A DNA stretch of 64,000 nucleotides from Gottfriedia acidiceleris. Lineage in GTDB: Bacteria > Bacillota > Bacilli > Bacillales > Bacillaceae_G. Of the stretch, positions 1-9,217 are shown one piece after another. The notes below the pieces were generated by a model that saw only the letters and a program-made list of their open reading frames with translations, searched no databases and had not been told where the DNA came from. Location of the stretch: the NCBI RefSeq assembly GCF_023115465.1, contig NZ_CP096034.1, positions 3,100,001-3,164,000 on the forward strand, in the 5' to 3' direction. The position numbers and the translations under genes are program-made. The stretch's first letter is position 1; each line of letters begins with the position of its first letter.

Positions 1-69
1 AGCTACATCTTTACCCATTCCAACTTTTTGTGATCCTTGTCCAGGAAAAATAAACGCCACTTTACCCAT
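1..69 (-). CDS. fabD: Malonyl-CoA:ACP transacylase, N-terminal fragment
   Basis: Only the first 23 codons lie in the window; the gene runs off the left edge. The translation begins MGKVAFIFPGQGSQ, and the FPGQGSQ motif is diagnostic of FabD, which loads malonyl groups onto acyl carrier protein for fatty acid synthesis. A strong GGGGGT ribosome binding site lies between the plsX stop and this ATG. It is the third gene of the fapR-plsX-fabD operon and should be under FapR control with the other two. Confidence 0.93.
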   Translation of the reverse strand, partial: MGKVAFIFPGQGSQKVGMGKDVA

Positions 70-82
70 TGGAGTGACCCCC

Positions 83-1078
83 TTATGCATTTGATTCGAT
101 TTTCTCCATGTGATCACTTACTAGTTTTACAACATTATGTTCAACCATCGTTTGTGTTTGCTTAATTGCACTAAAAATCCCCATAGCATCAGAACTTCCA
201 TGAGCCTTAATGACAGGTGATTTTAAGCCAAATAAAGCTGCTCCACCATACTCAGAGTAATCCATTTTCTTTTTAACACCTTTTAAGTTTGGTTTTAAAA
301 CAGCTGCTGCAAGCTTGGATGTGAAATTAGTAAGCATCGCATCTTTTATTAATGAAAACATTGCAAGTGCAGTACCTTCAATCGCTTTTAAAGCTACATT
401 TCCAGTATACCCGTCTGTAACTACTACATCTGCTACTGAATTCATTAAGTCTCTAGCTTCTACATTTCCTATAAAATTCAAATTACTTTCTCTTAGTAGT
501 TGGAAAGTTTGTTTCGCAAGTTCATTACCTTTTTTATCTTCCGTACCGACATTTAGTAATCCTACGGTCGGATTATGTATGCCTCTTACTTGTTGTGCAT
601 AAACAGAGCCCATTATCGCATATTGAAGTAAATGACTTGCTTTTGCATCAACATTAGCACCTACATCAAGGAAAACAAAGCCTTTTCCATCTAATGTAGG
701 CATAGTAGGTGAAAGTGCAGGTCGTTCTACACCTTCCATTCGGCCAACAACTAATAGTCCCGCTGTCATTAATGCGCCAGTATTTCCAGCAGAAATACAT
801 GCATCAGCATTACCTTCTTTTACTTGATATGCCATTAAAACCATAGAAGCATTCTTCTTTCTTCTAACCGCTCTAACTGGCTCTTCAGTTCCTTCAATTA
901 CTTCATCTGTATGGATTATCGTTATATTTTTATCATTCGTTAAGAATGGTTTAATTTTTGATTCATCACCAATTAAAGTAATATGTATATCATTCAATTT
1001 TTCAACTGCAAGCATCGCACCTTCAACGATGGCTTTTGGAGCATGATCTCCACCCATTGCATCGATAGCTAATTTCAT
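83..1078 (-). CDS. plsX: Phosphate acyltransferase PlsX
   Basis: PlsX makes acyl-phosphate from acyl-ACP, the first step of phosphatidic acid synthesis in Gram-positive bacteria; it is a peripheral membrane enzyme. The 331-aa product starts [16 protein letters not shown], and AMGGDHAP is the family hallmark. Glycine-rich segments typical of the acyltransferase fold follow (SAGNTGALM and [10 protein letters not shown]). I chose the ATG at 1078 over an in-frame GTG at 1087 because AGGAAG sits 8 nt upstream and the family starts at this point. It lies 12 bp after fapR and 13 bp before fabD. Confidence 0.97.
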   Translation of the reverse strand: MKLAIDAMGGDHAPKAIVEGAMLAVEKLNDIHITLIGDESKIKPFLTNDKNITIIHTDEVIEGTEEPVRAVRRKKNASMVLMAYQVKEGNADACISAGNTGALMTAGLLVVGRMEGVERPALSPTMPTLDGKGFVFLDVGANVDAKASHLLQYAIMGSVYAQQVRGIHNPTVGLLNVGTEDKKGNELAKQTFQLLRESNLNFIGNVEARDLMNSVADVVVTDGYTGNVALKAIEGTALAMFSLIKDAMLTNFTSKLAAAVLKPNLKGVKKKMDYSEYGGAALFGLKSPVIKAHGSSDAMGIFSAIKQTQTMVEHNVVKLVSDHMEKIESNA

Positions 1079-1090
1079 CTTGTTCACTTC

Positions 1091-1657
1091 CTATTCTTCA
1101 ATACTTCGGTGGTACATTTCGAATAAGCCATGGAATACATGTTCTTTTTCAACATAGCCATTGATATCAACTGTAGTACGCCTCGGATCTCCTTTTTGCG
1201 GTAAAACCTTTGCCTTGGCAATTACTCGATCATTTGTTTTTACTGGTTTAATAAAAACAAAATTGGATTTAGCTGTAAGAGCTAAATCATCATGAATAAC
1301 TGCAACTGCTAATGAATTTGCTTGAGCAAATAAGTGATGACCTCGGGCAATTCCATTTCTACTAAAAGTATGCTCTTGTTTAACATCAAATATAGAAATG
1401 GCACTTTCGTTTAAATGAATATCAATAACTTCACCGATTATTTCATCTACTGGTAGTGATTTTACATCTTCTAATTGCTGAGTGGCAACATTTTTGATGC
1501 GCTCCCTTAACTCAGGAATTGATAATTCAAGACGATCAAGACGAATAGTTTGTATGCTCACAGATAATTGATTAGCTAAATCTTCATCTGTAATAAACGG
1601 ATTTTCTTTTATAATTTTTTTTAACAATTCATGACGATCTTTTTTATTTCTTCTCAT
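1091..1657 (-). CDS. fapR: Fatty acid and phospholipid biosynthesis repressor FapR
   Basis: FapR is the malonyl-CoA-responsive repressor of lipid synthesis genes. The 188-aa protein has an N-terminal DeoR-type helix-turn-helix (about residues 20-45, [19 protein letters not shown]) joined to a hot-dog thioesterase-like domain (about 80-188) that binds malonyl-CoA in place of an acyl-CoA substrate. GAGG lies 7 nt before the ATG. It heads fapR-plsX-fabD, and two FapR-like operators lie in its upstream gap, so it probably represses itself. Confidence 0.96.
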   Translation of the reverse strand: MRRNKKDRHELLKKIIKENPFITDEDLANQLSVSIQTIRLDRLELSIPELRERIKNVATQQLEDVKSLPVDEIIGEVIDIHLNESAISIFDVKQEHTFSRNGIARGHHLFAQANSLAVAVIHDDLALTAKSNFVFIKPVKTNDRVIAKAKVLPQKGDPRRTTVDINGYVEKEHVFHGLFEMYHRSIEE

Positions 1658-1681
1658 ATTCCATACCTCAACTACTAATTT

Positions 1682-1697
1682 GTGACCAGGTATTAAA
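1682..1697 (-). promoter_or_regulatory. Second FapR-like operator (degenerate)
   Basis: Read on the minus strand this is TTTAATACCTGGTCAC, sharing TTAATACCT-R-GT with the stronger site at 1748-1764. It sits 26-41 bp upstream of the fapR start, where a bound repressor would block transcription. The assignment rests on likeness to the known FapR operator (an ATTAGTACC-type palindrome) and on position. Confidence 0.4.
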
Positions 1698-1747
1698 TAC
1701 AGTTTATATTAAAAATCCACGTATTACAATAGTTTTTTGACAAACTT

Positions 1748-1764
1748 TTAATACCTAGTACTAA
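1748..1764. promoter_or_regulatory. Candidate FapR operator
   Basis: TTAATACCTAGTACTAA is an almost perfect palindrome matching the FapR operator type. It lies about 90 bp upstream of fapR and overlaps the last codons and stop of recG. A FapR dimer here would give negative autoregulation of fapR-plsX-fabD. A -35-like TTGTCA lies just downstream on the minus strand. Confidence 0.6.
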
Positions 1765-3809
1765 TCTAATTTTTCAGAATTAAATATTCCCGTTCTGTCT
1801 AAGTACATTCTTAATCCTTGATATTCATTAGCTTTCCAAAATACATCTGAATTAACAAGTAATGTTGCATCATTTCGCGCAACTTCTAATGCACGATAAT
1901 CATGTACCATATCAGCCATTTTAAATTCAGGCACACCACTTTGTTGTTTTCCAAAGAAATCTCCTGGTCCTCTAAGTTCTAAATCTTTTTCACTTAACTC
2001 AAAACCATCGTTTGTTTCTGTCATGATTGTTAATCTTTCTTTTCCTACTTCACTTTTTGGGTCACCAACTAAAATACAATACGATTGTTCAGAACCTCGT
2101 CCAACTCGTCCTCTTAGCTGATGTAATTGTGAAAGCCCAAAGCGATCTGCATCATAAATAACCATCACAGTTGCATTCGGTACATTTACACCTACTTCTA
2201 CAACTGTCGTTGATACTAATATTTGAACGTCATTAGCAGCAAATGCCTTCATCACGTCATCCTTCTCTGTTGATGAAAGCTTTCCATGCATTAATCCAAC
2301 CTTCGCCATATTTTGATAATGAAAAGTTAGAACACTATGTAAATCTAATGCATTCTGAAGGTCTAATTTTTCTGACTCCTCAATAAGTGGACAGATTAGA
2401 TATGCTTGTCGTCCATTCTTGATTTCTTTACTGATAAAATCTAAAACGCGATCAAACATTTCTTGCTTGACCCAATACGTTTCTATTTTTTTACGACCAG
2501 CCGGATATTCATCAATGATCGATACATCCATTTCACCAAAAGCTGTTATTGCTAAAGTTCTTGGTATTGGAGTTGCTGTCATAAATAAGACATCAGGGAA
2601 ATAGCCTTTTTCTCTTAAAACTCTTCGTTGACCAACACCAAATCGATGTTGTTCATCTGTTATGACAATGCCTAATTTATTAAATTGAACCTCATCTTGA
2701 ATTAAAGCATGGGTACCAACTAAAATATGTACCTCACCGTTTTTTAGTCGTTCTAGGATTTCACGACGCTTTTTACCTTTTACAGAACTTGTAAGAAGCT
2801 CAACATTTACTTCTGTATGTTGTAGCATTTTTGCTAAAGATTCAAAATGTTGCTCAGCTAAAATTTCTGTAGGCACCATTAATGCACCTTGATAACCATT
2901 AAGTGTACATGCATATAAAGCAATCGTAGCGACAACAGTTTTTCCCGATCCAACATCACCTTGTAATAGGCGATTCATTCGATAAGGACTTTCTAAATCT
3001 GTAAATATTTCTTGTACAACTCTATTTTGAGCTGATGTCAGAGGAAATGGTAAGGATTGGATTAATTGTTGAATTTTTTCAATGTTTAATGTTTTAGGGA
3101 TACCTTTAGAATGATTACGCTGAATTTTTCGAAGTGCTTGCATTTTTAGTTGAAAAAGAAAAAACTCTTCATAAACAAAGCTTCTTCTAGCTTGTTTTAA
3201 ACTATTCGCATCAATTGGGTGGTGAAGTAATCTCAATGTTTCTAAACGATTTAAAAGTTTATATTTTTGAATTAGTTCGTTTGGTACTAAGTCATTTATT
3301 AAATGTCCATATTTTTTAAACGACTGCTCAACAAATTTACGCATTGTTTTTACAGACATTTTTCCCTTAATAGAATAGACAGGCTCTATTTCATGACTAT
3401 TCGTACGAGAACCAAATACAAGGTCTGATAATGTAATGGTTTGTTTATGTTGATCCCACTTGCCAGAAACAGTTACATGTTCATTTAAGTTTATCTTTGT
3501 TTTAAAATATGGTCGATTAAAACAAATAACAGTAATTAAGTATCGATCAACTAAAAGTCGAAATGTTAGTCGTGATTTACTTTTGCCAAAATATTGAAGA
3601 AGAGGAGCGCTATGAACAATCCCCTCGACAGTCACGCGCTCTTCATGCTTCACTTCTGATAAATCCTTATTTCGAAAATCCTCATACCGATACGGTAAAT
3701 ATTCGATTAAGTCATTTATAGTAAAAATACCCATATCATTTAATTGTGCTTCAGTTTCCTCGCCGACACCACTTAATACAGATACTTTTTGTTCAAGTTC
3801 AATACTCAC
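1761..3809 (-). CDS. recG: ATP-dependent DNA helicase RecG
   Basis: RecG remodels stalled replication forks and Holliday junctions. The 682-aa protein, the usual length, has an N-terminal wedge/OB-fold region (to about residue 160), then superfamily 2 helicase motifs: Walker A GDVGSGKT near 284-291, DEQH near 383-386, and the helicase C-terminal motif QLRGRVGRG. The GTG start overlaps the sdaAA stop by one base (TAGTG), and no strong ribosome binding site precedes it, suggesting coupling to sdaAA translation. The order recG after sdaAA/sdaAB is standard for Bacillus. Confidence 0.97.
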   Translation of the reverse strand: MSIELEQKVSVLSGVGEETEAQLNDMGIFTINDLIEYLPYRYEDFRNKDLSEVKHEERVTVEGIVHSAPLLQYFGKSKSRLTFRLLVDRYLITVICFNRPYFKTKINLNEHVTVSGKWDQHKQTITLSDLVFGSRTNSHEIEPVYSIKGKMSVKTMRKFVEQSFKKYGHLINDLVPNELIQKYKLLNRLETLRLLHHPIDANSLKQARRSFVYEEFFLFQLKMQALRKIQRNHSKGIPKTLNIEKIQQLIQSLPFPLTSAQNRVVQEIFTDLESPYRMNRLLQGDVGSGKTVVATIALYACTLNGYQGALMVPTEILAEQHFESLAKMLQHTEVNVELLTSSVKGKKRREILERLKNGEVHILVGTHALIQDEVQFNKLGIVITDEQHRFGVGQRRVLREKGYFPDVLFMTATPIPRTLAITAFGEMDVSIIDEYPAGRKKIETYWVKQEMFDRVLDFISKEIKNGRQAYLICPLIEESEKLDLQNALDLHSVLTFHYQNMAKVGLMHGKLSSTEKDDVMKAFAANDVQILVSTTVVEVGVNVPNATVMVIYDADRFGLSQLHQLRGRVGRGSEQSYCILVGDPKSEVGKERLTIMTETNDGFELSEKDLELRGPGDFFGKQQSGVPEFKMADMVHDYRALEVARNDATLLVNSDVFWKANEYQGLRMYLDRTGIFNSEKLD

Positions 3810-4690
3810 TATTTTTTTAGCGAAACACCAAATATTTTTGCTTCCAATTCACGTCCTGTTGGCGTTGCCGCTAGTCCTCCTTCTGCAGTTTCTCTTAGCG
3901 CAGATGGCATTGTTTGTCCAATTCGATACATAGCATCAATTACTTCGTCACATGGAATTCGACTTGTAATACCTGCTAATGCCATATCTGCAGCTACCAT
4001 TGCGTTAGCAGCACCCATTGCATTTCGCTTAACACATGGTACTTCTACTAAACCTGCAACCGGGTCACATACTAAACCAAGCATATTTTTTAATGTAATA
4101 GCAAATGCTTCAGCACTTTGACTTGGAGTACCACCAGCCATTTCAACGATCGCAGCTGCTGCCATACCACTTGCAGAGCCTACTTCTGCTTGACAGCCAC
4201 CTGCAGCACCTGAAATTGACGCATTATTAGCTACAACAAAACCGAAAGCACCTGATGCAAATAAGAATTCAATCATTTGCATTCGAGTAGGATTTAATTT
4301 TTCTTTTACAGCAAAAAGGGTTCCAGGAACTACCCCAGCAGAACCAGCTGTAGGAGTTGCACAAATCGTACCCATTGCAGCATTTACTTCATTTGTCGCA
4401 ACTGCTTTACTAACAGCATCTAAAAGTAAATGGCCAGAAAGCGAATTACCTTTTGCAATATAATTTTGAAGTAATACAGCGTCTCCTCCAGTTAAACCAG
4501 TTGGCGAGTGAACACCTGCAAGACCTCTTTCAACTGCTTTTTCCATAACAACAAGATTTTGCTCCATTTTACCGATAATCTCTTCACGGCTTCTTCCTGT
4601 AAACAACATCTCTTGTTGAATCATTATTTCTGAAATTTTAACATTTTTTGATTCAGCTAATTCAACTAATTCAGCAACATTTTTAAACAT
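3809..4690 (-). CDS. sdaAA: L-serine dehydratase, alpha subunit
   Basis: With SdaAB this forms the iron-sulfur L-serine ammonia-lyase that converts serine to pyruvate and ammonia in the cytoplasm. The 293-aa subunit has cysteines at 110 (TICATPTAGSAG), 166 (GGCQAEVG), 208 and 219 (VCDPVAGLVEVPC), the set expected to hold the catalytic 4Fe-4S cluster and its C-terminal region. It lies 17 bp after sdaAB, with GGAGAGGGGG ahead of the ATG. Confidence 0.96.
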   Translation of the reverse strand: MFKNVAELVELAESKNVKISEIMIQQEMLFTGRSREEIIGKMEQNLVVMEKAVERGLAGVHSPTGLTGGDAVLLQNYIAKGNSLSGHLLLDAVSKAVATNEVNAAMGTICATPTAGSAGVVPGTLFAVKEKLNPTRMQMIEFLFASGAFGFVVANNASISGAAGGCQAEVGSASGMAAAAIVEMAGGTPSQSAEAFAITLKNMLGLVCDPVAGLVEVPCVKRNAMGAANAMVAADMALAGITSRIPCDEVIDAMYRIGQTMPSALRETAEGGLAATPTGRELEAKIFGVSLKK

Positions 4691-4707
4691 TTGAGTTCCC
4701 CCTCTCC

Positions 4708-5370
4708 TTAATCAACCATTTTCGTAACGCGAATGATATGTGGTAAAGATTCAATTTCTTTAATAATTTTATCATCTAGATCTTGGTCGACCTCAATTGC
4801 CATCAATGCAATTTGTCCGACTTCTTTACGTGAAACTTCCATATGGCCAATATTTACAGCATATTTCATTAGAACATTTGTTACACCAGCAATTGAACCA
4901 AAACGGTCATTATGAACAACAAGTATTGCAGGGTAATTACCCGAAAGTTTAAGTTCAAAACCATTCAATTCAATAATTTCAATTTTTCCACCACCGATTG
5001 AAATTCCCACTAATTCAAATGGTTGCTCATTATCGAGAATAGAAATTTTCACTGTATTTGGATGCTCCGTTACTGCATCTTCTTCAACGAAATCAATTGA
5101 CATCCCTTTTTCTTGTGCAATATTTAATGATTCTGGAATACGCTCATCAAATGTATCAAAATCCAATAATCCACCAATAAGCGCAACATCTGTCCCATGT
5201 CCACGATATGTTTTAGCAAATGAACCATATAATGAAATCAAAATCTTTTTTGGTTCTTTTCCATAAAGATTTCTTGCTACACGACCAATTTTAGCAGCTC
5301 CCGCTGTATGTGAACTAGATGGACCAATCATAATTGGTCCAATTATGTCAAAAACACTTTTATATTTCAT
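4708..5370 (-). CDS. sdaAB: L-serine dehydratase, beta subunit
   Basis: Partner subunit of SdaAA. The 220-aa protein carries the SDH-beta domain (PSSSHTAGAAKIGR at about residues 17-30) and a C-terminal ACT domain (about 147-220, LVVHNDRFGSIAGVTNVL) that probably binds serine. ATG at 5370 is preferred to the in-frame GTG at 5373 because the GGGGG ribosome binding site is better spaced. First gene of the sdaAB-sdaAA-recG run, with its own promoter and a palindromic operator-like site upstream. Confidence 0.95.
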   Translation of the reverse strand: MKYKSVFDIIGPIMIGPSSSHTAGAAKIGRVARNLYGKEPKKILISLYGSFAKTYRGHGTDVALIGGLLDFDTFDERIPESLNIAQEKGMSIDFVEEDAVTEHPNTVKISILDNEQPFELVGISIGGGKIEIIELNGFELKLSGNYPAILVVHNDRFGSIAGVTNVLMKYAVNIGHMEVSRKEVGQIALMAIEVDQDLDDKIIKEIESLPHIIRVTKMVD

Positions 5371-5421
5371 CACGTTTCCCCCAATACGTTATTGTAAAAG
5401 CGTATTTTATTTAGTTTTTGT

Positions 5422-5467
5422 TTTGTTCGAACAAATCATTTATATAAAAAGTTGGTATTATGGACAA
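5422..5467 (-). promoter_or_regulatory. sdaAB promoter with palindromic operator
   Basis: On the minus strand TTGTCC (5462-5467), a 17-bp spacer and TATAAA (5439-5444) form a sigma-A type promoter. Just downstream of the expected start lies a perfect 14-bp palindrome, TTTGTTCGAACAAA (5422-5435), well placed for a repressor. A second inverted repeat, TGGACA-6 nt-TGTCCA (5461-5478), overlaps the -35 box. The regulator is unknown. Confidence 0.55.
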
Positions 5468-5544
5468 AACAATGTCCACCTTATAGTGTAATACGAAATT
5501 CTACAGAGTTCTACGTTATTTTACATTACTCTTAAAATAAATTA

Positions 5545-5581
5545 CAAAAAAAAAGAAGAAGTGGATCACACTTCCTCTTTT
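5545..5581 (-). terminator. Terminator after fakA
   Basis: A hairpin with GAAGTG/CACTTC core arms, extended by flanking AAGA/TCTT pairs, is followed by a T-run when read on the minus strand, about 20 bp beyond the fakA stop. Confidence 0.8.
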
Positions 5582-5599
5582 ATCTTGCTATATTTTATC

Positions 5600-7288
5600 T
5601 TATTCGATCGAAAAAATATATGAATACAAAGGCTGATTTCCGTTATGAACTTCAACTTCTAAGTGATCAAAGCTCTCTTCGGCAAATTCAACTAATTTTG
5701 AAATTTCTTCATTTGAAACATCTTGGCCATATAAGATTGTTAATATTTCAGAATCTTCATCAATCATATCTTGTAATAATTTTTTTGCAGCCTCTAATTG
5801 ATTTGCATCGGTAGTAACAATTTTACTTTCAAGGATGCCCATGAAATGATCTTTTGTTATTTCTACACCATCAATTTCAGTATCTCGAACCGCATAAGTT
5901 ATTTGACCTGTTTTTACAGTCTTTAATGCATCTTGCATTCCTGATTTATTTTCATCTAACGTTGCAGTAGGATTAAAAGATAATAAAGCTGCCATACCTT
6001 GAGGTACTGTTTTAGACGTTACAACTGCTACATTACATTCTGCAACAGATGCAGCTTGCTCGGCAGCCATCACGATATTTCCGTTGTTAGGAAGAACAAT
6101 AACATTTTCTGCGTTGCATTGTTCAATCGCTTTTACAATGTCTTCTGTACTAGGATTCATTGTTTGGCCACCTTCAATTACTACAGTTGCCCCAATACTT
6201 TCAAATAATGCTTTAATCCCTGATCCCATAGCTACTGTAACGATCCCAAATTCTTGTTTTTCAGTAGATTGTGTAGAGACATTTTTAGAAGGAGATTCAT
6301 TTGAAACCTCTTCATGTAGTAAGTTAGTATGTTGTTCGCGCATATTTTCGGCTTTTAGTTTTAAAAAGCTTCCAAATCGTTGACCTAAATTAAATACTTC
6401 TCCAGGGTACTCAGCGTGAATATGAACTTTTACAATTTCATCATCAGCAACTACTAATAAAGAATCACCCCATGCACTTAGCTCTTTACGGAAAGTGTCT
6501 ATGTCAAAAGGATGTTTATTTAATTTATCTTTTTCAAATCGCACCATAAATTCAGTACAGTATCCGTAAACAATGTCTTCAGTATTTAACATACTTTGTA
6601 CATTTCGATGTTCTGCTTCGACAAGTTCTTCAAGAGAAAGAGTCGCCTCAGCACCTTCTAGAGAAATTTCTTCACCTTTTAATGATGCTAAGAATCCTTC
6701 ATATACAAGTACTAAACCTTGACCTCCGCTATCGACTACACCTACTTGTTTTAACACTGGCAGTAAGTCTGGGGTACGGTTTAAAGATGCATTTGCTTCA
6801 ATAATTGTTTCCTCAAGAAAAGGAATAAATTCTTCATGTGTTTTTGCTATGACAACTGCTTTTTTTGCTGTTTCTCTAGCAACTGTTAAGATTGTTCCTT
6901 CAATAGGCTTCATAACAGCTTTATAAGCAGTTTCTACCCCTGCTTCTAATGCTAAAGCAAAATCTGTTGTTGAAATTGTATCCTTGGATTCAATTGATTT
7001 AGAAAAACCTCTAAATAATTGAGAAAGGATAACACCAGAATTTCCACGCGCTCCCATCAATAAGCCCTTTGCAAAGCTTTGACCAACTTTCCCTACATGA
7101 CTATTTGGTTTTTCTTTTACTTCCTTTGACCCAGAAGTAATAGAAAGATTCATATTTGTTCCAGTATCACCATCTGGTACTGGAAATACATTTAATGAAT
7201 CTACAAATTTTACATTTTTCGTTAAGTTATTTGCACCTTGAATCACCATTTCTGCAAATAATTTACCGTCAATACGTTTTATCGACAC
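5600..7288 (-). CDS. fakA: Fatty acid kinase catalytic subunit FakA (YloV)
   Basis: FakA phosphorylates exogenous fatty acids held by FakB (DegV-family) proteins, feeding acyl-phosphate into the PlsX/PlsY pathway. The 562-aa protein has an N-terminal DhaL-type kinase domain (NVFPVPDGDTGTNM near residue 35, GARGNSGVILSQ near 80), a central domain, and a C-terminal DegV-like domain. GTG start with AAGGAGGAG upstream. It follows yloU by 23 bp, the usual Bacillus pair. Confidence 0.94.
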   Translation of the reverse strand: MSIKRIDGKLFAEMVIQGANNLTKNVKFVDSLNVFPVPDGDTGTNMNLSITSGSKEVKEKPNSHVGKVGQSFAKGLLMGARGNSGVILSQLFRGFSKSIESKDTISTTDFALALEAGVETAYKAVMKPIEGTILTVARETAKKAVVIAKTHEEFIPFLEETIIEANASLNRTPDLLPVLKQVGVVDSGGQGLVLVYEGFLASLKGEEISLEGAEATLSLEELVEAEHRNVQSMLNTEDIVYGYCTEFMVRFEKDKLNKHPFDIDTFRKELSAWGDSLLVVADDEIVKVHIHAEYPGEVFNLGQRFGSFLKLKAENMREQHTNLLHEEVSNESPSKNVSTQSTEKQEFGIVTVAMGSGIKALFESIGATVVIEGGQTMNPSTEDIVKAIEQCNAENVIVLPNNGNIVMAAEQAASVAECNVAVVTSKTVPQGMAALLSFNPTATLDENKSGMQDALKTVKTGQITYAVRDTEIDGVEITKDHFMGILESKIVTTDANQLEAAKKLLQDMIDEDSEILTILYGQDVSNEEISKLVEFAEESFDHLEVEVHNGNQPLYSYIFSIE

Positions 7289-7311
7289 AAATTCTCCTCC
7301 TTAATGCGTCT

Positions 7312-7674
7312 TTACAGGTTAGCTACTTTCACACCTTGAACAAAAATATTAACAGAGTCAACTGACAAGCCTAATGTTTGATCAAGAGTATACTTCACTT
7401 TATTTTGTACGTTATTAGCAACTTCAGAAATCTTCGTACCATAGCTTACAATTATGTACATATCGATATTAACGTCCTCACCTACTTGGCGAACAATAAC
7501 ACCTTTTGTAAAGTTATCTTTTTTTAGGATTTCTGTAAGACCATCCTTAATTTGTTTCTTAGAAGCCATTCCAACAATACCGTAACAATCAATGGCAGCT
7601 CCACCAGCAATTGTAGCGATCACATCTGTACCAATCTCGATTGTTCCATATTGCGTTTTCATTTCTAATGACAT
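7312..7674 (-). CDS. yloU: Asp23/Gls24-family envelope protein YloU
   Basis: A 120-aa Asp23/Gls24-domain protein. Family members are abundant, membrane-associated through a partner and linked to alkaline or envelope stress. Its position immediately before fakA is conserved in Firmicutes and has led to the idea that it is tied to FakA function. The ATG is preceded by AAGGGGGACC. No signal peptide or membrane segment is visible. Confidence 0.9.
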   Translation of the reverse strand: MSLEMKTQYGTIEIGTDVIATIAGGAAIDCYGIVGMASKKQIKDGLTEILKKDNFTKGVIVRQVGEDVNIDMYIIVSYGTKISEVANNVQNKVKYTLDQTLGLSVDSVNIFVQGVKVANL

Positions 7675-8019
7675 AATTTGGTCCCCCTTATTGGATAATC
7701 CAAGTATAGTTAGTTATACTACTTACTTATTATTGTATACCTTTTTCCAAAATAATTCTATTGACTCACTACTATTATTAGCATTTCAATAATATTCATG
7801 GTTAATTATAGAAAATACAATTTTTAAGGAATTTCTTTTCAATAAGTCTAAGGTCCCTCTTTAATATTTAGTATATCATACATTTCGATGTCAAGGTTTT
7901 TTTCTTGAACAACTTACCAATAACTGTTGCATTAAGCGAAACGGTATGATAAATTATAGTAGTGTTTGAATGAAAATAATCATTGAAATGTTATTCCGTT
8001 TTTGTTAGGAGGGAAATAG
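7675..8019. other. Divergent intergenic region yloU/rpmB
   Basis: 345 bp without a gene. It must hold the promoters for yloU (minus) and rpmB (plus). The best rpmB candidate is TTGCAT followed 17 bp later by TAAATT, with an extended -10 TGA just before it, about 50 bp upstream of the rpmB ribosome binding site. No leader hairpin typical of ribosomal protein autoregulation is evident. Confidence 0.5.
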
Positions 8020-8208
8020 ATGGCTCGTGTTTGTGTAATCACAGGAAGAAAGTCTCGTTCTGGTAACAGTCGCTCTCACGCTATGAATGCTTCAAAACGT
8101 ACTTGGGGTGCTAACCTTCAAAAAGTTCGTATTTTAGTAAACGGTAAACCAAAGCGTGTTTACGTTTCAGCGAGAGCATTAAAATCAGGTAAAATTGAGC
8201 GCGTTTAA
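8020..8208 (+). CDS. rpmB: 50S ribosomal protein L28
   Basis: A 62-aa basic protein with the L28 pattern (start [11 protein letters not shown], then [13 protein letters not shown]). It belongs to the large ribosomal subunit. No zinc-binding CXXC pairs are present, so this is the zinc-free form. AGGAGGGAAATAG precedes the ATG. It is monocistronic, divergent from yloU and followed by its own terminator. Confidence 0.98.
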   Translation: MARVCVITGRKSRSGNSRSHAMNASKRTWGANLQKVRILVNGKPKRVYVSARALKSGKIERV

Positions 8209-8222
8209 TTTAATAACGTACT

Positions 8223-8252
8223 AAAAAGCATAGCGGTCCGCTATGCTTTTTT
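8223..8252 (+). terminator. Terminator after rpmB
   Basis: Hairpin with perfect AAAAAGCATAGCG/CGCTATGCTTTTT arms, 3-nt loop and a following T-run. It starts 15 bp after the rpmB stop. The symmetric A/T flanks may let it also stop spoVM transcription from the other side. Confidence 0.92.
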
Positions 8253-8305
8253 ACTTTTTTTATGATCCCTGTTTCCTCTAACCAAAAAACTCTACTCCAA
8301 CTAAG

Positions 8306-8389
8306 CTAAGCGTCTTTTTTAAATGTACTCAGCATGGCGCGAACAAGTCCGCCAAGAAATTTAGGTAATTTAATCGTATAAAATCTCAT
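8306..8389 (-). CDS. spoVM: Stage V sporulation protein SpoVM
   Basis: A 27-aa amphipathic peptide beginning MRFYTIKLPKFLGGLVRAML. SpoVM recognises the curved forespore membrane and anchors SpoIVA to start spore coat assembly. It differs from the 26-aa B. subtilis peptide at a few positions and has one extra C-terminal residue (Ala). The proline in KLPKF and the GG are kept. GGAGGG lies 5 nt before the ATG. Its place between rpmB and thiN is conserved and indicates an endospore former. Confidence 0.96.
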   Translation of the reverse strand: MRFYTIKLPKFLGGLVRAMLSTFKKDA

Positions 8390-8483
8390 GCTTTCCCTCC
8401 TACAAGCTTTCTAGCATTTTTAAGGAAAAGATTAATCCTATTACATTCTACTTGCGTTGAGCGAAAACTATGACATGAAATTG

Positions 8484-9125
8484 TTAATCTTTGCTCCTTA
8501 CTACTAATGCTATGCCTTCGCTAAATGAAATAGACCCTTCACTCTCAAGCAGTTCATTGCTCACACACAGTGATGATCCAATCTCCAATAAATGATTAGT
8601 TAGTGGGTATTTAAAGCCCTTTAAAGTTAAATTTACTACTTTAGCTCCTATTGAAAAAAAGGATACGTATTTAAAATGCTGCAGTTTACTAATGAAATGG
8701 GTACCTTGCTGAATGATATATAGTTCGTTATATTCATCAACGATTTTTATTGGAATACCGGAATTCATAAATTTTATTAATAATGTAATACTGCCAAACT
8801 CATGATCTAACCGTTTTCCAGTTACACAATGGATAAAAATCTTTTCTGGTTTTTGTTTAATTGCCCATTGAATAGCAAGTTCTAAATCTGTTTCATCTTT
8901 TTCAGGAGGGTAAATAAAAACATTAGGGACAAGCCTTTGTATCTTTTCTAAATTCTCATCGCTTAAAGAATCAAAATCACCGAATATTGCCTCTGGAATT
9001 AATCCTTCTTCAATTAAATATTGAGCTCCATTATCTACGCCAATCAGTAACTGGTTTTCGTCTTTCTGAGTAATTTCAGTAATTGTTTTCGATTTCGGTC
9101 CTGCACCTACGACATGTATAATCAA
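8484..9125 (-). CDS. thiN: Thiamine pyrophosphokinase
   Basis: ThiN converts thiamine and ATP to thiamine diphosphate. The 213-aa protein has the family motifs VGVDNG-type (GVDNGAQYL), GDFDS (about residue 50) and EKDETDLE (about 77), which bind Mg and nucleotide. I chose the TTG at 9125 because AAAGGTGG sits 8 nt upstream; the in-frame GTG at 9137 overlaps that site and has none of its own. The resulting length matches the family. Confidence 0.93.
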   Translation of the reverse strand: MIIHVVGAGPKSKTITEITQKDENQLLIGVDNGAQYLIEEGLIPEAIFGDFDSLSDENLEKIQRLVPNVFIYPPEKDETDLELAIQWAIKQKPEKIFIHCVTGKRLDHEFGSITLLIKFMNSGIPIKIVDEYNELYIIQQGTHFISKLQHFKYVSFFSIGAKVVNLTLKGFKYPLTNHLLEIGSSLCVSNELLESEGSISFSEGIALVVRSKD

Positions 9126-9142
9126 CTTTTTTTCCACCTTTA

Positions 9143-9178
9143 AAAAAAATGCAATCGAATGTCGATTGCATTTTTTAT
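9143..9178 (-). terminator. Hairpin terminator between rpe and thiN
   Basis: AAATGCAATCGA and its complement form a strong hairpin with A- and T-runs on both sides, between the rpe stop and the thiN start. Read on the minus strand it would end transcription from the rsgA-rpe operon, leaving thiN with a separate promoter or read-through. Confidence 0.8.
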
Positions 9179-9217
9179 TTCATAATTAAATTTACCATGC
9201 AATTTTAGATGATTACA

